Below are positions 22,222 to 31,237 of a DNA stretch of 61,914 nt, piece after piece; the first letter of the stretch is position 1; each line of letters begins with the position of its first letter. The notes under the pieces are model-generated. The model worked only from the letters and a program-made list of their open reading frames with translations, was not told the DNA's origin and ran no database searches. The stretch is from a virus. The DNA is taken from the IMG/VR virus record IMGVR_UViG_3300046028_003292, positions 1-61,914 of that record. One strand, written 5' to 3'. Both the position numbers and the translations under genes were made by a program.

Positions 22222-23630
22222 GTTAGTCCTTGACATAGTTTATAAAATTCTTCATACTCTGGAAATGTTTTTAAAAAATTAGTATCTCGACGACGATCAT
22301 GTTCGTCTACGAAAATAACAAAATCTTTTCTATATATATTCAATTGATCATCTATCAATGCATCTTTATGTAACATAAATGCTTGCAATCTTTTAACTTT
22401 ATCTATTTCAAGTTGTGTGAATCCGAAAGGTACATTTTTATGTTGTTCCATATATAATTCAGTTTCTTTCAAATATTTTACAAACTCATTAGGAAGTATG
22501 TTAATACATTGATGTGGAGGATATCTCAGATATGGATTATCATATGTAACTATTTTGCCCTGAGGATGAAATTCTTTTCGTAACTCATGAAAAAATTTAA
22601 TTAAATTAGGAAAATCAGGCACTGAAAATATATTGAAAGTTACTGTGAAACCTATTCTACAGTTGTCAACAGTGTTTAAGTACTTGTAAACATTTCTTTT
22701 AAATTGTTCCCAATCAAGTCCATCTCTTCCATATTCTGCTTGTTTACCAGTAGCATCAATACTAAGAAATAATTTAAAATTTTGAATAACATTAGCATTT
22801 TCTATCTCAATTGCCGCTTCTAAAATCTTATCAATGAGTGAATCAGGTACACATAAATTACTGTTGACAACCATTTCTAAATTTTTATTTTCATGAGTTT
22901 TAACATAGTCAAGTAATTTAAAAGTATGCTTACTCATTAGCGGCTCGCCGCCAGTCACTCTGAGAACTTTAACATGAGGATACATTTTAGGTAAGTAATC
23001 CCAAAAAGCGTCAATATACGGATTGTCATCTGACTCTTTGATATATGGTAATGCTTGTCCTTTTAGACCAAAATTATTAAATTTTGTACTAGTATTATAT
23101 CCTCCATACTTCTGAATTTCTTCTAACCACTTAGAACTAACTCCTGGATTACAGTAACTACATTTTAAATTGCAGGTAGTAGAAAAACTAAGTTCAACGT
23201 GTCTAGGATAAACATTTTCATCACCTGTCATATTTTTAAAATCTGCTAAATCATACTTGGTCCATTTCTCATCGTTTCTGATAATTCTGTCACTGATGTG
23301 ACCCAAATCTTCCATGTTCCAGCAGTATTGACATTCTTTAGGTCTTTCTCCATTTAACATCAATTTTCGTTGACTCTTTTTATATTCAGTATTATGAATA
23401 GCACCAGAATCTTTTTTTAATTCTTCAAGTGGAATTTTGTGAGTCCATGGATGATAACAACTATGAGTTTCACCATGAGCCAAATGTATAGTAGTCATGT
23501 ACCATTTTGCAGCACAAAAAGTCGGACTAATTTCATTTGCCTGATCATAGCTTTTTATATCACTACTAGCCTGAATATTTTTTCTTGGAATAATATTAAT
23601 AATTTTAGATTTATTCACTAGTTTGCCCAT
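22218..23630 (-). CDS. Radical SAM protein 7, HSCxHP subgroup
   Basis: The 470-residue product has the N-terminal blocks SPTFCAAKW, GETHSCYHPWTHKIP and CQYCWNMEDLG (C39, C58, C100, C103), then the core CNLKCSYC (C153, C157, C160) and VTGGEPLMS. This N-terminal signature is shared only with the next upstream gene, so the two form a separate subgroup. From memory, related proteins occur in T4-like marine phages. It overlaps the preceding gene by 13 nt. Confidence 0.85.
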   Translation of the reverse strand: MGKLVNKSKIINIIPRKNIQASSDIKSYDQANEISPTFCAAKWYMTTIHLAHGETHSCYHPWTHKIPLEELKKDSGAIHNTEYKKSQRKLMLNGERPKECQYCWNMEDLGHISDRIIRNDEKWTKYDLADFKNMTGDENVYPRHVELSFSTTCNLKCSYCNPGVSSKWLEEIQKYGGYNTSTKFNNFGLKGQALPYIKESDDNPYIDAFWDYLPKMYPHVKVLRVTGGEPLMSKHTFKLLDYVKTHENKNLEMVVNSNLCVPDSLIDKILEAAIEIENANVIQNFKLFLSIDATGKQAEYGRDGLDWEQFKRNVYKYLNTVDNCRIGFTVTFNIFSVPDFPNLIKFFHELRKEFHPQGKIVTYDNPYLRYPPHQCINILPNEFVKYLKETELYMEQHKNVPFGFTQLEIDKVKRLQAFMLHKDALIDDQLNIYRKDFVIFVDEHDRRRDTNFLKTFPEYEEFYKLCQGLT

Positions 23631-25029
23631 AATAATTTGAGTTCATCATATATTCCAATGTAGGGAAAGTTTTAATAAAACTTGTATTTCTGCGCTGATC
23701 ACACGTATTGATAAAACTACGAAAATCATCATAATGAGTCTGACTTTCTGGTTTAGAAGTAATCATATAGTCACATAATCTTTTTATCTGATCTAACTCT
23801 TCAACATAAAACGTATGAAAACTTTCATATTCTTCTGTAATTACAAAATCTTCAACAAAACTTATCCATTCTTTAGCAAAATTTTGTTTATCTTTTAAAG
23901 ATAATAAATTTAAACTTAAAAACTGAGGCCAACGTAAATAACTGATCATAGTTCTGACTCTAAAATCATGCCGATTAAGAAAATATTTTTCTCTCCATGT
24001 TTGAATTAATTCTAAAAAATTAATAAATGTTGGAGCACTCATAAGATTAACCGTAGTCATAATATGAAGTCTAGAATTATTTGGTGTGTTTTTTAAAAAA
24101 TATTCACAATTGTCTTTGAATTGATTGTATACCATTCCACTACGAGCATATTCTGCCTGACTGTCAGTACTTTCAATACTAGTATATACATCAAAATCTT
24201 TAATTTGAGGGGCAATTATCTGTATATATTCTATTAATTTTTTGATTAAATTAACAGGAACATTCATATTAGTATTGATTGCCAGTGTCAGATCCGATCT
24301 TGGATTTTCTTTTATGTATTCCAATACAGCCCATGTATGTTTGCTAAGTAATGGTTCACCACCAGTAATTCTAAATGTATGAAGTTTAGGATAAAGAGTT
24401 GGCCACCATTCCCAAAATGCATCAATATATGGATTTGGACTGTCTCTATGTATTGGCAATTTTCCTTTTTGTTTAAGCCAAACAACGTCATGAAGTTTAT
24501 ATCCAGTTACTGAAATTGGACCATGATGACTAACTTCTTCTTGCCATCTAGAACTACTTTCTGGACTACAATATAAGCATTTAAAATTACAGGTGTTTTC
24601 AAATGCAACTTCCATATATGTAGGATCAATATTTTTTCCAATTCCGCTTTTCTTTATTTCTTCTAAATGAGGCCAGGCCCAAGAATAACTTGATTTATAA
24701 ATTCTATCACTAATATAATTATTATCTAAATTTTCAATGTTCCAACAGTAATCACATTCTTTGGTCTGTATACCATCTAACATTTCTTGTCTAGCTTTAA
24801 GTTTAACTTGAGTATTATGAATACCAGTTGGATTATCTTTAATGTCACTGAGTTGTATTTTATGACGACTTGGATGATGACAACTGTGTGTTTCTCCATT
24901 ATATAATAATATCGTACTTTGAACCCATTTTGCCGAACAAAAAGTAGGACTTACTTGATTGATAATATCTCTTTTATTTTTAATTTCTATAATGGTTCTA
25001 TCATATTTAATAGGTTGTTTATCAGTCAT
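23611..25029 (-). CDS. Radical SAM protein 8, HSCxHP subgroup
   Basis: The 472-residue product carries SPTFCSAKW, GETHSCHHPSRHKI and CDYCWNIENL, then the core CNFKCLYC (C147, C151, C154) and ITGGEPLLS. It is a clear relative of protein 7 along its length, so this pair probably arose by duplication. The start chosen is ATG 25029, within TAATG at the end of the glycosyltransferase-like gene, with AAGGA 5 nt upstream. ATG 25035 is possible. It is the first radical SAM gene in transcription order. Confidence 0.85.
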   Translation of the reverse strand: MTDKQPIKYDRTIIEIKNKRDIINQVSPTFCSAKWVQSTILLYNGETHSCHHPSRHKIQLSDIKDNPTGIHNTQVKLKARQEMLDGIQTKECDYCWNIENLDNNYISDRIYKSSYSWAWPHLEEIKKSGIGKNIDPTYMEVAFENTCNFKCLYCSPESSSRWQEEVSHHGPISVTGYKLHDVVWLKQKGKLPIHRDSPNPYIDAFWEWWPTLYPKLHTFRITGGEPLLSKHTWAVLEYIKENPRSDLTLAINTNMNVPVNLIKKLIEYIQIIAPQIKDFDVYTSIESTDSQAEYARSGMVYNQFKDNCEYFLKNTPNNSRLHIMTTVNLMSAPTFINFLELIQTWREKYFLNRHDFRVRTMISYLRWPQFLSLNLLSLKDKQNFAKEWISFVEDFVITEEYESFHTFYVEELDQIKRLCDYMITSKPESQTHYDDFRSFINTCDQRRNTSFIKTFPTLEYMMNSNYYGQTSE

Positions 25030-25973
25030 TACCATCCTTCTTGTGATCTAATTACTGACATTTCAGTAATCATTGGACCAATATTGTGCCAATTTTTACT
25101 GATATATTCTTTGAAAAATAAACTTTGTTGTTCATCAAACTCTACAATGTTAGTTCCCAAATGTGTGTTTAATTGCTTACCAATTTCAACACACTCCGCT
25201 GGTCCATCATTTTTATGTATTTCCCATAGCTCATCTAACTTATTAAAATCTCTTACGTCAGTATGATCCCATGAATCTTGTAACATAAGATAATGTGTGC
25301 CACATCTGGCCCCATGTATTGCCCAAAAACCATTATCTACATCACGTCCAATGGTATGCCATATGCTTAAATTTCGTAAGTTACTAGGCCATACCCATTT
25401 TAAAAATTCTTGTTTACTAGATGGTATTACTCCCTGTCTAGTACACATCTTAACACCTTCTCTGAATCCCGCTCTCCATGCCTGTTTTGCAGTATGATTG
25501 ATATAAGTAGTACTGTAGCAATCATGCATTGGCCAATAAAGTGGATCAAAACAAAACTCAATATTAGTCTGATCTGTACCATCAGTATTCTCGTGAGTTT
25601 TCATGCTATTAACAAATGTTCTTGTCCAACTACTCATACCACCATTACCGTAGTACAATCCATTTACATGATTCTTGGCTCTCCAACGAAATTGAGCGTT
25701 TTTGTTTTGTTCTGTAATCTCTAATGTTAAATCAAAAAATTTAGAATCTGGCATATTATCGCCATCTATTAGAATGAATCTCTCGGTATCTGATAATTCG
25801 GCTGCAGCCTTATGTGCAGCATCACTACCATAAACGCCATCTACTCGTTTTGCCCATGGTATCATGTTCTTTATTTTTACCCAAAATTGCTCTTTCTGCG
25901 GCTCATCATAACTTAGATATATACAATCTAAGTCAGCAACATCTACATATTCTATAATTTTTTCAGTATTCAT
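25029..25973 (-). CDS. Glycosyltransferase-like protein (GT-A type)
   Basis: The 314-residue product has DAAHKAAAELSDTERFILID followed by GDNMPD. That is the layout of a GT-A fold with a DxD-like metal site (DGDN). Later it has a conserved-looking block AWRAGFREGVKM that recurs as TWRTAFRECIKL in the 9625 protein. It leads directly into the radical SAM run by a TAATG overlap. A late-type core ends 6 nt before its ATG and no ribosome site is seen. The sugar donor is unknown. Confidence 0.65.
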   Translation of the reverse strand: MNTEKIIEYVDVADLDCIYLSYDEPQKEQFWVKIKNMIPWAKRVDGVYGSDAAHKAAAELSDTERFILIDGDNMPDSKFFDLTLEITEQNKNAQFRWRAKNHVNGLYYGNGGMSSWTRTFVNSMKTHENTDGTDQTNIEFCFDPLYWPMHDCYSTTYINHTAKQAWRAGFREGVKMCTRQGVIPSSKQEFLKWVWPSNLRNLSIWHTIGRDVDNGFWAIHGARCGTHYLMLQDSWDHTDVRDFNKLDELWEIHKNDGPAECVEIGKQLNTHLGTNIVEFDEQQSLFFKEYISKNWHNIGPMITEMSVIRSQEGW

Positions 25974-25979
25974 ACTGAA

Positions 25980-25986
25980 TATTTAG
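25980..25986 (-). promoter_or_regulatory. Late-promoter-like core abutting the 25973 start
   Basis: CTAAATA on the minus strand is followed by TTCAGT and the ATG at 25973. It would start a late transcript through all eight radical SAM genes. It overlaps the stop of the preceding small gene. Confidence 0.45.
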
Positions 25987-26279
25987 TTAGTGAATTTGTA
26001 GTCCCATAATTTGTATGATAAACTATTATTCACTATTATGGATATATCATCATAATCACACATTATACAGGTATCAGTTGACTCAGTTATCAATTGATAT
26101 TTGGAAATACTATTCTCATATAAAGACTTTATTTTACCATCTACTACTTTGATGTCATATCTACTAGCCTCGAAAGTTTTTTGATCTACATCAATGTAAT
26201 CTTCATCCAAATCTTCCATACTGTAGTATTTTGGTGTTCCATCTTGTTTATTATAATATAATTTATATTTTGATGTCAT
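25983..26279 (-). CDS. 98-residue acidic protein, unknown
   Basis: The product begins MTSKYKLYYNKQDGTPKYYS and is rich in Asp, Tyr and Lys, with a strand pattern typical of a small beta-sandwich. There is one CIMC motif (TDTCIMCDYDD). The family is not recognised. It overlaps the preceding glycosyltransferase-like gene by 17 nt, so it is part of the same coupled unit. Confidence 0.5.
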   Translation of the reverse strand: MTSKYKLYYNKQDGTPKYYSMEDLDEDYIDVDQKTFEASRYDIKVVDGKIKSLYENSISKYQLITESTDTCIMCDYDDISIIVNNSLSYKLWDYKFTN

Positions 26280-27030
26280 ATGCCAATTCCAAATCTGATG
26301 CTAATGATTTAATATGATAATGTACTGGGTATAATTGACTAATAGTGTTTATTCTAAAGTCCGAGTCAATTAATTCCCAAATCATTTCTTTAGTCCAATC
26401 ATCCATTAACCCATTGTGTATTCTCTGTTTCATATGAACAAATTGAATTGAACTGTTAGGTATTGTACATTGTTCTATACCAATAATATTAGCCGCTATT
26501 GCATATACTGTATCAGTATCTCCATAGGTCAACTCACTTGAATATGATAAATTATTATTTATTTCTTGCCAATTTTCAAATATTAGTTTTACAATGTCAA
26601 AGAATTGTTTTGACAATAATGATTTTTTAAAATAAGTTATTCCATTATATACATCTGGTAAATTATTTTTATCAAATACTTGACGATAATACCTAGATTT
26701 AGATACATGTTGTTTGTAATCTCTACATCCAGTTGCAATATGCAAATCACGATTTTTCATTGAATTCCACCAACTATCCAATGATCTGGTAACTATCATA
26801 TCTGCTTCTAATTTGAACGTTTCATCATATGGAGATTGTTCATATACTTGCCAATCATCTGCATATGGTCCATATGTTGCACTACTAACTTTATCATTAG
26901 ATATATCAGTCAATATCGTAACAGGTCTTATATCACCCACCGCCCTTAATGATTTAACCAATACTTGAGCACATGTTTGATAGTCTACAGTGTCGGTATT
27001 AATTGCTTGAATGATATATCCCTGTGTCAT
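26263..27030 (-). CDS. Glycosyltransferase-like protein, GT8-like core
   Basis: The 255-residue product opens with a nucleotide-sugar transferase pattern (GYIIQAINTDTVDYQTCAQV, then PVTILTD). KLEADMIV lies where the DxD motif normally stands; here it reads EAD. NGITYFKK later fits the acceptor-side strand of GT-A enzymes. It overlaps both neighbours. It resembles the next gene (27027) in fold but not closely in sequence. The donor and acceptor are unknown. Confidence 0.65.
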   Translation of the reverse strand: MTQGYIIQAINTDTVDYQTCAQVLVKSLRAVGDIRPVTILTDISNDKVSSATYGPYADDWQVYEQSPYDETFKLEADMIVTRSLDSWWNSMKNRDLHIATGCRDYKQHVSKSRYYRQVFDKNNLPDVYNGITYFKKSLLSKQFFDIVKLIFENWQEINNNLSYSSELTYGDTDTVYAIAANIIGIEQCTIPNSSIQFVHMKQRIHNGLMDDWTKEMIWELIDSDFRINTISQLYPVHYHIKSLASDLELAYDIKI

Positions 27031-27833
27031 TTATCATTCTCAATAACAGAAAACAAAGAATCTTTATTTAAAATATGCAAGTCTTGATTATATGTAGTGA
27101 TTCTGTAGTCAGCAACTTTATTGTTTACTCGTTTATTAAATTTTAATTCCCAACTATGTGAACTTTTCAGTAATACTTGTGTATTGAATTCTACATTTAT
27201 TAAACTCCACGGAATTTCTACAGTGATTGGAATAGCATGCCCATATACAGTATTTAACGCAATACTTAATGCGAAATCATTACGAAATGGATTTGATCTA
27301 AAACGATATAACTTACTGTAATGATCATAATTTTTCTGAATCATTTTCATCATATCAAATACACATTTTGACTCATTACTTTTATCAAAATATATAACCG
27401 TTGCCCAGAACATTTCTAATTCTTTTCCAAAATATTCTATCTCAGAATAGATTTGACTACCTAGATATATTCTTCGTTTATGACACAAAAATGATTGATT
27501 AATATCAAACAATTTTAGTAGTTTGTTACTATGACATATGTAATCAGTATCAATTAAAATGGTTTGATCAAACGGACTTAAGTTATATGCCTGATATCTT
27601 TCAAAATTATTCCATTGTTCTTTTATACCCGTAGATTGTTGAACACGAGATTGAGGAGTTTCTGACTTGATATTAATCACATGATCAAAGATTGAGTCTT
27701 TGATATCTTTATCGGTTACTAATGCAACTGGCAAATTTAAATGTTCTTTTATTTTTTGTGCACAATATTTTGCCATTGTGGTATATGATTTTGTTTCAGT
27801 ATCAATTGCAAATAATAATATTCCTCTGGTCAT
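27027..27833 (-). CDS. Glycosyltransferase-like protein, GT8-like core with DTD
   Basis: The 268-residue product begins MTRGILLFAIDTETKSYTTM and has FDQTILIDTDYICHS, a clear DxD metal-binding motif (DTD) of GT-A glycosyltransferases. WATVIYFDKS fits the later acceptor strand. The start is ATG 27833 within TAATG, coupled to the upstream gene; a longer frame to 27872 would overlap that gene by 40 nt for no gain. Confidence 0.7.
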   Translation of the reverse strand: MTRGILLFAIDTETKSYTTMAKYCAQKIKEHLNLPVALVTDKDIKDSIFDHVINIKSETPQSRVQQSTGIKEQWNNFERYQAYNLSPFDQTILIDTDYICHSNKLLKLFDINQSFLCHKRRIYLGSQIYSEIEYFGKELEMFWATVIYFDKSNESKCVFDMMKMIQKNYDHYSKLYRFRSNPFRNDFALSIALNTVYGHAIPITVEIPWSLINVEFNTQVLLKSSHSWELKFNKRVNNKVADYRITTYNQDLHILNKDSLFSVIENDK

Positions 27834-28141
27834 TATCGTTGTCCATTGATTTTTTCTGAACATTCGAGCCAACTTGACATAGTGGTTTTGTAGGATTCAA
27901 TACACATGTCTAATAATATTAAACGATTAACACTTACTGGATTTTCATATATGTCCAATAATATGACATTGTCTCCCATTTGTGTTATTGATAAAAAAGA
28001 TATTAATTCTGGACTTGAGCGAAATGTCCCACCAGAAATAGTCACTAATAGTTGTGACTCATGATTTTCTTTATTTGATATTTTGGCTAGACTGTGTAAG
28101 TACTTAGTTTTACTAGTCTGTTTGATAAGTTCTGTATTCAT
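27833..28141 (-). CDS. 102-residue protein leading the glycosyltransferase unit, unknown
   Basis: The product begins MNTELIKQTSKTKYLHSLAK and has LLVTISGGTFRSSPELISFL, then NVILLDIYENPVSVNRLILL. From memory, that pattern (GGxFxxxPELIxFL ... NPVxVNR) recurs in small T4-like phage proteins of unknown function. It is the first gene of the minus-strand island. A late-type core (ATAAGTA) ends 5 nt before the ATG and an 8-bp inverted repeat overlaps the start. Confidence 0.6.
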   Translation of the reverse strand: MNTELIKQTSKTKYLHSLAKISNKENHESQLLVTISGGTFRSSPELISFLSITQMGDNVILLDIYENPVSVNRLILLDMCIESYKTTMSSWLECSEKINGQR

Positions 28142-28163
28142 GCAAATACTTATTCTATTTGCA
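28141..28163. repeat. Inverted repeat over the 28141 start and its late-type core
   Basis: TGCAAATA (28141-28148) and TATTTGCA (28156-28163) form a perfect 8-bp inverted repeat around a 7-nt loop. On the minus strand it includes the late-type core ATAAGTA (28147-28153) and touches the ATG. It has no T tract. It could block the start codon in read-through mRNA, or be a protein-binding site. Confidence 0.5.
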
Positions 28164-28177
28164 TAAGATTAGAAAAT

Positions 28178-29107
28178 TTAAGCTGGTGCTGTTACTGCTA
28201 CGGTTGGAGTTCCCCAACTATTAGTAATATTAACAGTTGATGGAGGTCTTGCCACAGCAGTAACAGTTAAATTACCCGTCACAGTGTCGGCTGCTGTTCC
28301 GCTAGATACGTCTGTAAATATTACGCTGATAGTAACAATGTTTGAACTTACACTGAGATTCATCGATAGATTATCACCAGTATATACTCCAGTATTGGAA
28401 AATTGTCGAAAATATGTAGTAGGAGTACCGGTTAAATTATAATATCCATTTCTTACATAAATTGATGGGGCTGTTCCACCACCTCCGATTTTTGTAAATC
28501 CAGTGTAACTTGTACCCGCGATTGTCTGAGCAGTGCTAACTGCAGGTAATGCCAATGTGCCAATGTCAGTACATAACTGAGTCCATGCTAAATCTTGTGG
28601 GTTACCTGTTCCGGCGGATCTACTACAACTGATTCGTAATGTGCCGCCCGCATTAAAGAAATATCTAGCGGTGTCGGTAGTAGAAAATGTAATAGTAATG
28701 GTACTAGTTACCACCGGTATTGAAACCGCAGTTCCCCAGTTGGCAGTTCTGGTTGCACTGGTCGTTATATCTGTTCCAACTGCCGCGGCATTTAATCTAC
28801 CGTTATTAATGCTGGTCAAATTTGTACTTAACGCTGACAAATAAGCAATTGTATTTCCGGCTACTGGGGCGGTTATAGCAGTTATACTAGTACCTTGATG
28901 AGCCGCGGCGCTTGCCATGTTTGTTATCAAGGTGTTCCATGGATTGAATGATACTACGGTTCCAGCAGTGACTGTGCTTACAGCCGTCTGGCCCCAGCCG
29001 GAATTTCCAGATCCAATACTCCAAATATTATTAAAATTTGGAGATCCAGTGCTAACAAATCCGTTTAAGTCTGTTGATTGTATTAATCCGGCTGCTGAAT
29101 AAGTCAT
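28178..29107 (-). CDS. Virion appendage-like protein, copy 1
   Basis: The 309-residue product begins MTYSAAGLIQSTDLNGFVST and is rich in Thr, Ser, Ala and Asn with an alternating beta pattern, typical of phage fibre or surface proteins. A relative lies directly upstream (29128-30048). Shared blocks are YFFNxGGTxxxSCSR, WTQ(L/M)CTDIGTL and the C-terminal VARPPST-ITNSWGTP. From memory, similar MTY(S/E)xGGLIQ starts occur in virion proteins of marine phages. It probably forms an outer particle part. Confidence 0.65.
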   Translation of the reverse strand: MTYSAAGLIQSTDLNGFVSTGSPNFNNIWSIGSGNSGWGQTAVSTVTAGTVVSFNPWNTLITNMASAAAHQGTSITAITAPVAGNTIAYLSALSTNLTSINNGRLNAAAVGTDITTSATRTANWGTAVSIPVVTSTITITFSTTDTARYFFNAGGTLRISCSRSAGTGNPQDLAWTQLCTDIGTLALPAVSTAQTIAGTSYTGFTKIGGGGTAPSIYVRNGYYNLTGTPTTYFRQFSNTGVYTGDNLSMNLSVSSNIVTISVIFTDVSSGTAADTVTGNLTVTAVARPPSTVNITNSWGTPTVAVTAPA

Positions 29108-29127
29108 TTATCTAATGTTGTTCCTTA

Positions 29128-30048
29128 TTAGGCTGCAGCCGATACTGCTACAACCGGAGTTCCCCAACTATTAGTGATATAAGTAGTTGATGGAGGTCTT
29201 GCCACAGCAGTAACAGTTAAATTACCCGTTATATTTGTAGCATTGAGTGTGCCGTCATTGAATGTCACTGTAATTGTCACCACACTTCCGCTTAAACTAT
29301 ATTCTATATCAATATTATCACTAGTATAGTAACTTCCCGCAAATTGTCTGAATAATATTTGTGGGGTAGATGTGAGATCATAAAAACCACTTCGTATGTA
29401 AATATCTGGAGTTTCTCCAGTACCGTTAAATTGTGTTAATCCTGTATATGATGCCGCGGCAATCGATTGACTAGTACTTACTGCCGGTAATCCCAAAGTT
29501 CCTATATCGGTACACATTTGAGTCCATGTTAGATCCACTGCAGTACCATCTCCGCCAGTTCTACTACAACTAACAATAATAGTACCGCCCAAATTAAAGA
29601 AATATCTAGCCTGATCATATGATCCAAAAGTTACAGTTATTACACTACTTACTGTAGGTATAGATGCATTTGTTCCCCAATCGGCGGTTCTTGTACCGCT
29701 ATTAGTAATATCAGTTCCTACAGCCGCTGCATTTAATGAATTATTATAAACACTTGTTAAACTTGATGATAACGTACTTTCGTATGAAATTTCGGCCATT
29801 GAAGTTGGAACGTCTATGGCAGTAATTGATGTTCCTTGATGTAATGCTGAATTATTAATAGCGTTTATTAGATTTGCCCAACTTAGCGCATATACCAATG
29901 AATTTTGAGCGACCGTGGATACTGCGGTCTGACCATATCCCAAACTTTCTGAACCAGTAGACCAGAAACTATTTAAATTTGGAGACCCAGTACTAACAAA
30001 CCCGTTAAAGTCTGTTGCCTGAATTCTTCCTCCCTGTTCGTAAGTCAT
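29128..30048 (-). CDS. Virion appendage-like protein, copy 2
   Basis: The 306-residue product is a full-length relative of copy 1, beginning MTYEQGGRIQATDFNGFVST. The two differ over most of their length, but the DNA for the last 25 or so residues is nearly the same in both (28206-28279 and 29156-29229). CGGAG lies 7 nt before the ATG. Two adjacent versions could make a mixed appendage or alternate receptor tips. Confidence 0.65.
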   Translation of the reverse strand: MTYEQGGRIQATDFNGFVSTGSPNLNSFWSTGSESLGYGQTAVSTVAQNSLVYALSWANLINAINNSALHQGTSITAIDVPTSMAEISYESTLSSSLTSVYNNSLNAAAVGTDITNSGTRTADWGTNASIPTVSSVITVTFGSYDQARYFFNLGGTIIVSCSRTGGDGTAVDLTWTQMCTDIGTLGLPAVSTSQSIAAASYTGLTQFNGTGETPDIYIRSGFYDLTSTPQILFRQFAGSYYTSDNIDIEYSLSGSVVTITVTFNDGTLNATNITGNLTVTAVARPPSTTYITNSWGTPVVAVSAAA

Positions 30049-30072
30049 TTATCTGCTCCGAGTATTTTTATA

Positions 30073-31197
30073 TTAAAGTTTAGCACTTACTGCGGCCAGA
30101 ACTGTTCCTTCGCTGTTAGTTGTTTTATTTTCTAAACTACGACCTACTGTATTAAATGGTGTGGCTTCATTTTTCTTTGCTGCTCTTGCAAATCCTTGAC
30201 CGGCACTAACTAATCTATCACCCTTTTTAATTATACCACGAACTTTTACTGGAACTCTTCCTGTCATTGCAATAATTGGATGAGTTGACGATGGACCCGC
30301 TGATCCGTTCATGATCATACCAGCCGATTCACTAACAACTCCAAATATAATATCACTTAATTCATCACGAACGGCTGTAATTTCAGCGTCTCCGCCCAAT
30401 TCCATTACAGTTCCGGCATCGTATTCGGCATCTGCCTCAAAACGTTCGCCTAAGTCAGCATATGTGGCATTTAACTGACTACCAGCTGTTAGTGTCCAAT
30501 TACCAGTAATGTTGCCACCCGTTATATTTGATCCAGTGGTAATATTATCAGTAGTGAATGTTCCATTTGAAAAATTCATACTACTACCATTTGTTATCGA
30601 CCAGGCTCCAGCCATAATTCCGACTGTTACATTTGACCCAGTGGTAATATTATCAGTAGTTAATGTTCCATCTGAAAAATTCATACTACTACCATTTGTT
30701 AACGACCAGCCACCTGTCAAAGCTCCAGCCGTTATATTTGATCCAGTAGTAATATTATCAGTGATGAATGTTCCATTTGAAAAATTCATAGTACTACCAG
30801 TTGTTAACGACCATAATCCGGTGATATTTCCAGGAATAGATGCACCACCAGTAGTTATATCAGTAACCGTTAACTCTCCGGTTATGATCAAATTACCAAA
30901 AGATACGTTGGCTGATCCGGTAGTTACTAAAGTTTCCCAATTAGGAGTGGATGTTGAACTGATATTAACGTTAAATGTAACAGAATCAGAATCAAACCAT
31001 GTTTGACCAGGAATAGGATTAGCCGGTCCTGTTACTGGATAGCTAGCAAAATTTTCTAATAGAGATACTTGATTCTGATCTACTGGTTGGCCATACCCTG
31101 CATAGTTTCTACCAGGCAAGGAAAGACTTGTCTGAGTGTTAAGTGTAGTGTCAATGACAGTTATTGTGCCAATTGAATATGTTAGAGTATATGCCAT
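30073..31197 (-). CDS. Tail fibre-like protein with 35-residue repeats
   Basis: The 374-residue product starts MAYTLTYSIGTITVIDTTLN, where phage fibres attach. Residues about 125-245 hold repeats of the form TTGSNITxGxxTGxWSLTNG ending NFSxGTxTTDN. The C-terminal part (ADLGERFEADAEYDAGTVME, then ITAVRDELSDIIFGVVSESA) matches a domain common at the ends of T4-like phage fibres. AAAGGA lies before the ATG and a late-type core lies at 31230-31236. It is the best candidate host-recognition fibre in the window. Confidence 0.75.
   Translation of the reverse strand: MAYTLTYSIGTITVIDTTLNTQTSLSLPGRNYAGYGQPVDQNQVSLLENFASYPVTGPANPIPGQTWFDSDSVTFNVNISSTSTPNWETLVTTGSANVSFGNLIITGELTVTDITTGGASIPGNITGLWSLTTGSTMNFSNGTFITDNITTGSNITAGALTGGWSLTNGSSMNFSDGTLTTDNITTGSNVTVGIMAGAWSITNGSSMNFSNGTFTTDNITTGSNITGGNITGNWTLTAGSQLNATYADLGERFEADAEYDAGTVMELGGDAEITAVRDELSDIIFGVVSESAGMIMNGSAGPSSTHPIIAMTGRVPVKVRGIIKKGDRLVSAGQGFARAAKKNEATPFNTVGRSLENKTTNSEGTVLAAVSAKL
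30530..30844. repeat. 105-bp tandem repeats in the fibre gene
   Basis: The block GATCCAGTGGTAATATTATC and its variants start at 30530, 30635 and 30740, a constant 105-bp (35-codon) period. The copies differ by a few bases each. A further diverged part unit lies at each side. The period keeps frame, so the fibre could lengthen or shorten by recombination. Confidence 0.8.
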
Positions 31198-31229
31198 GAT
31201 TTAATTAATCCTTTGAGTTCTGATATCTT

Positions 31230-31236
31230 TATTTAT
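31230..31236 (-). promoter_or_regulatory. Late-promoter-like core (ATAAATA)
   Basis: GATAAATAAAGATATC on the minus strand precedes the fibre gene (start 31197) by about 30 nt and leaves room for its AAAGGA ribosome site. Confidence 0.5.
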
Positions 31237-31237
31237 C

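Noticed and set aside
30509-31006. Plus-strand frame opposite the fibre gene
   Set aside because: It is the complement of the 105-bp repeats; its protein repeats are only a by-product.
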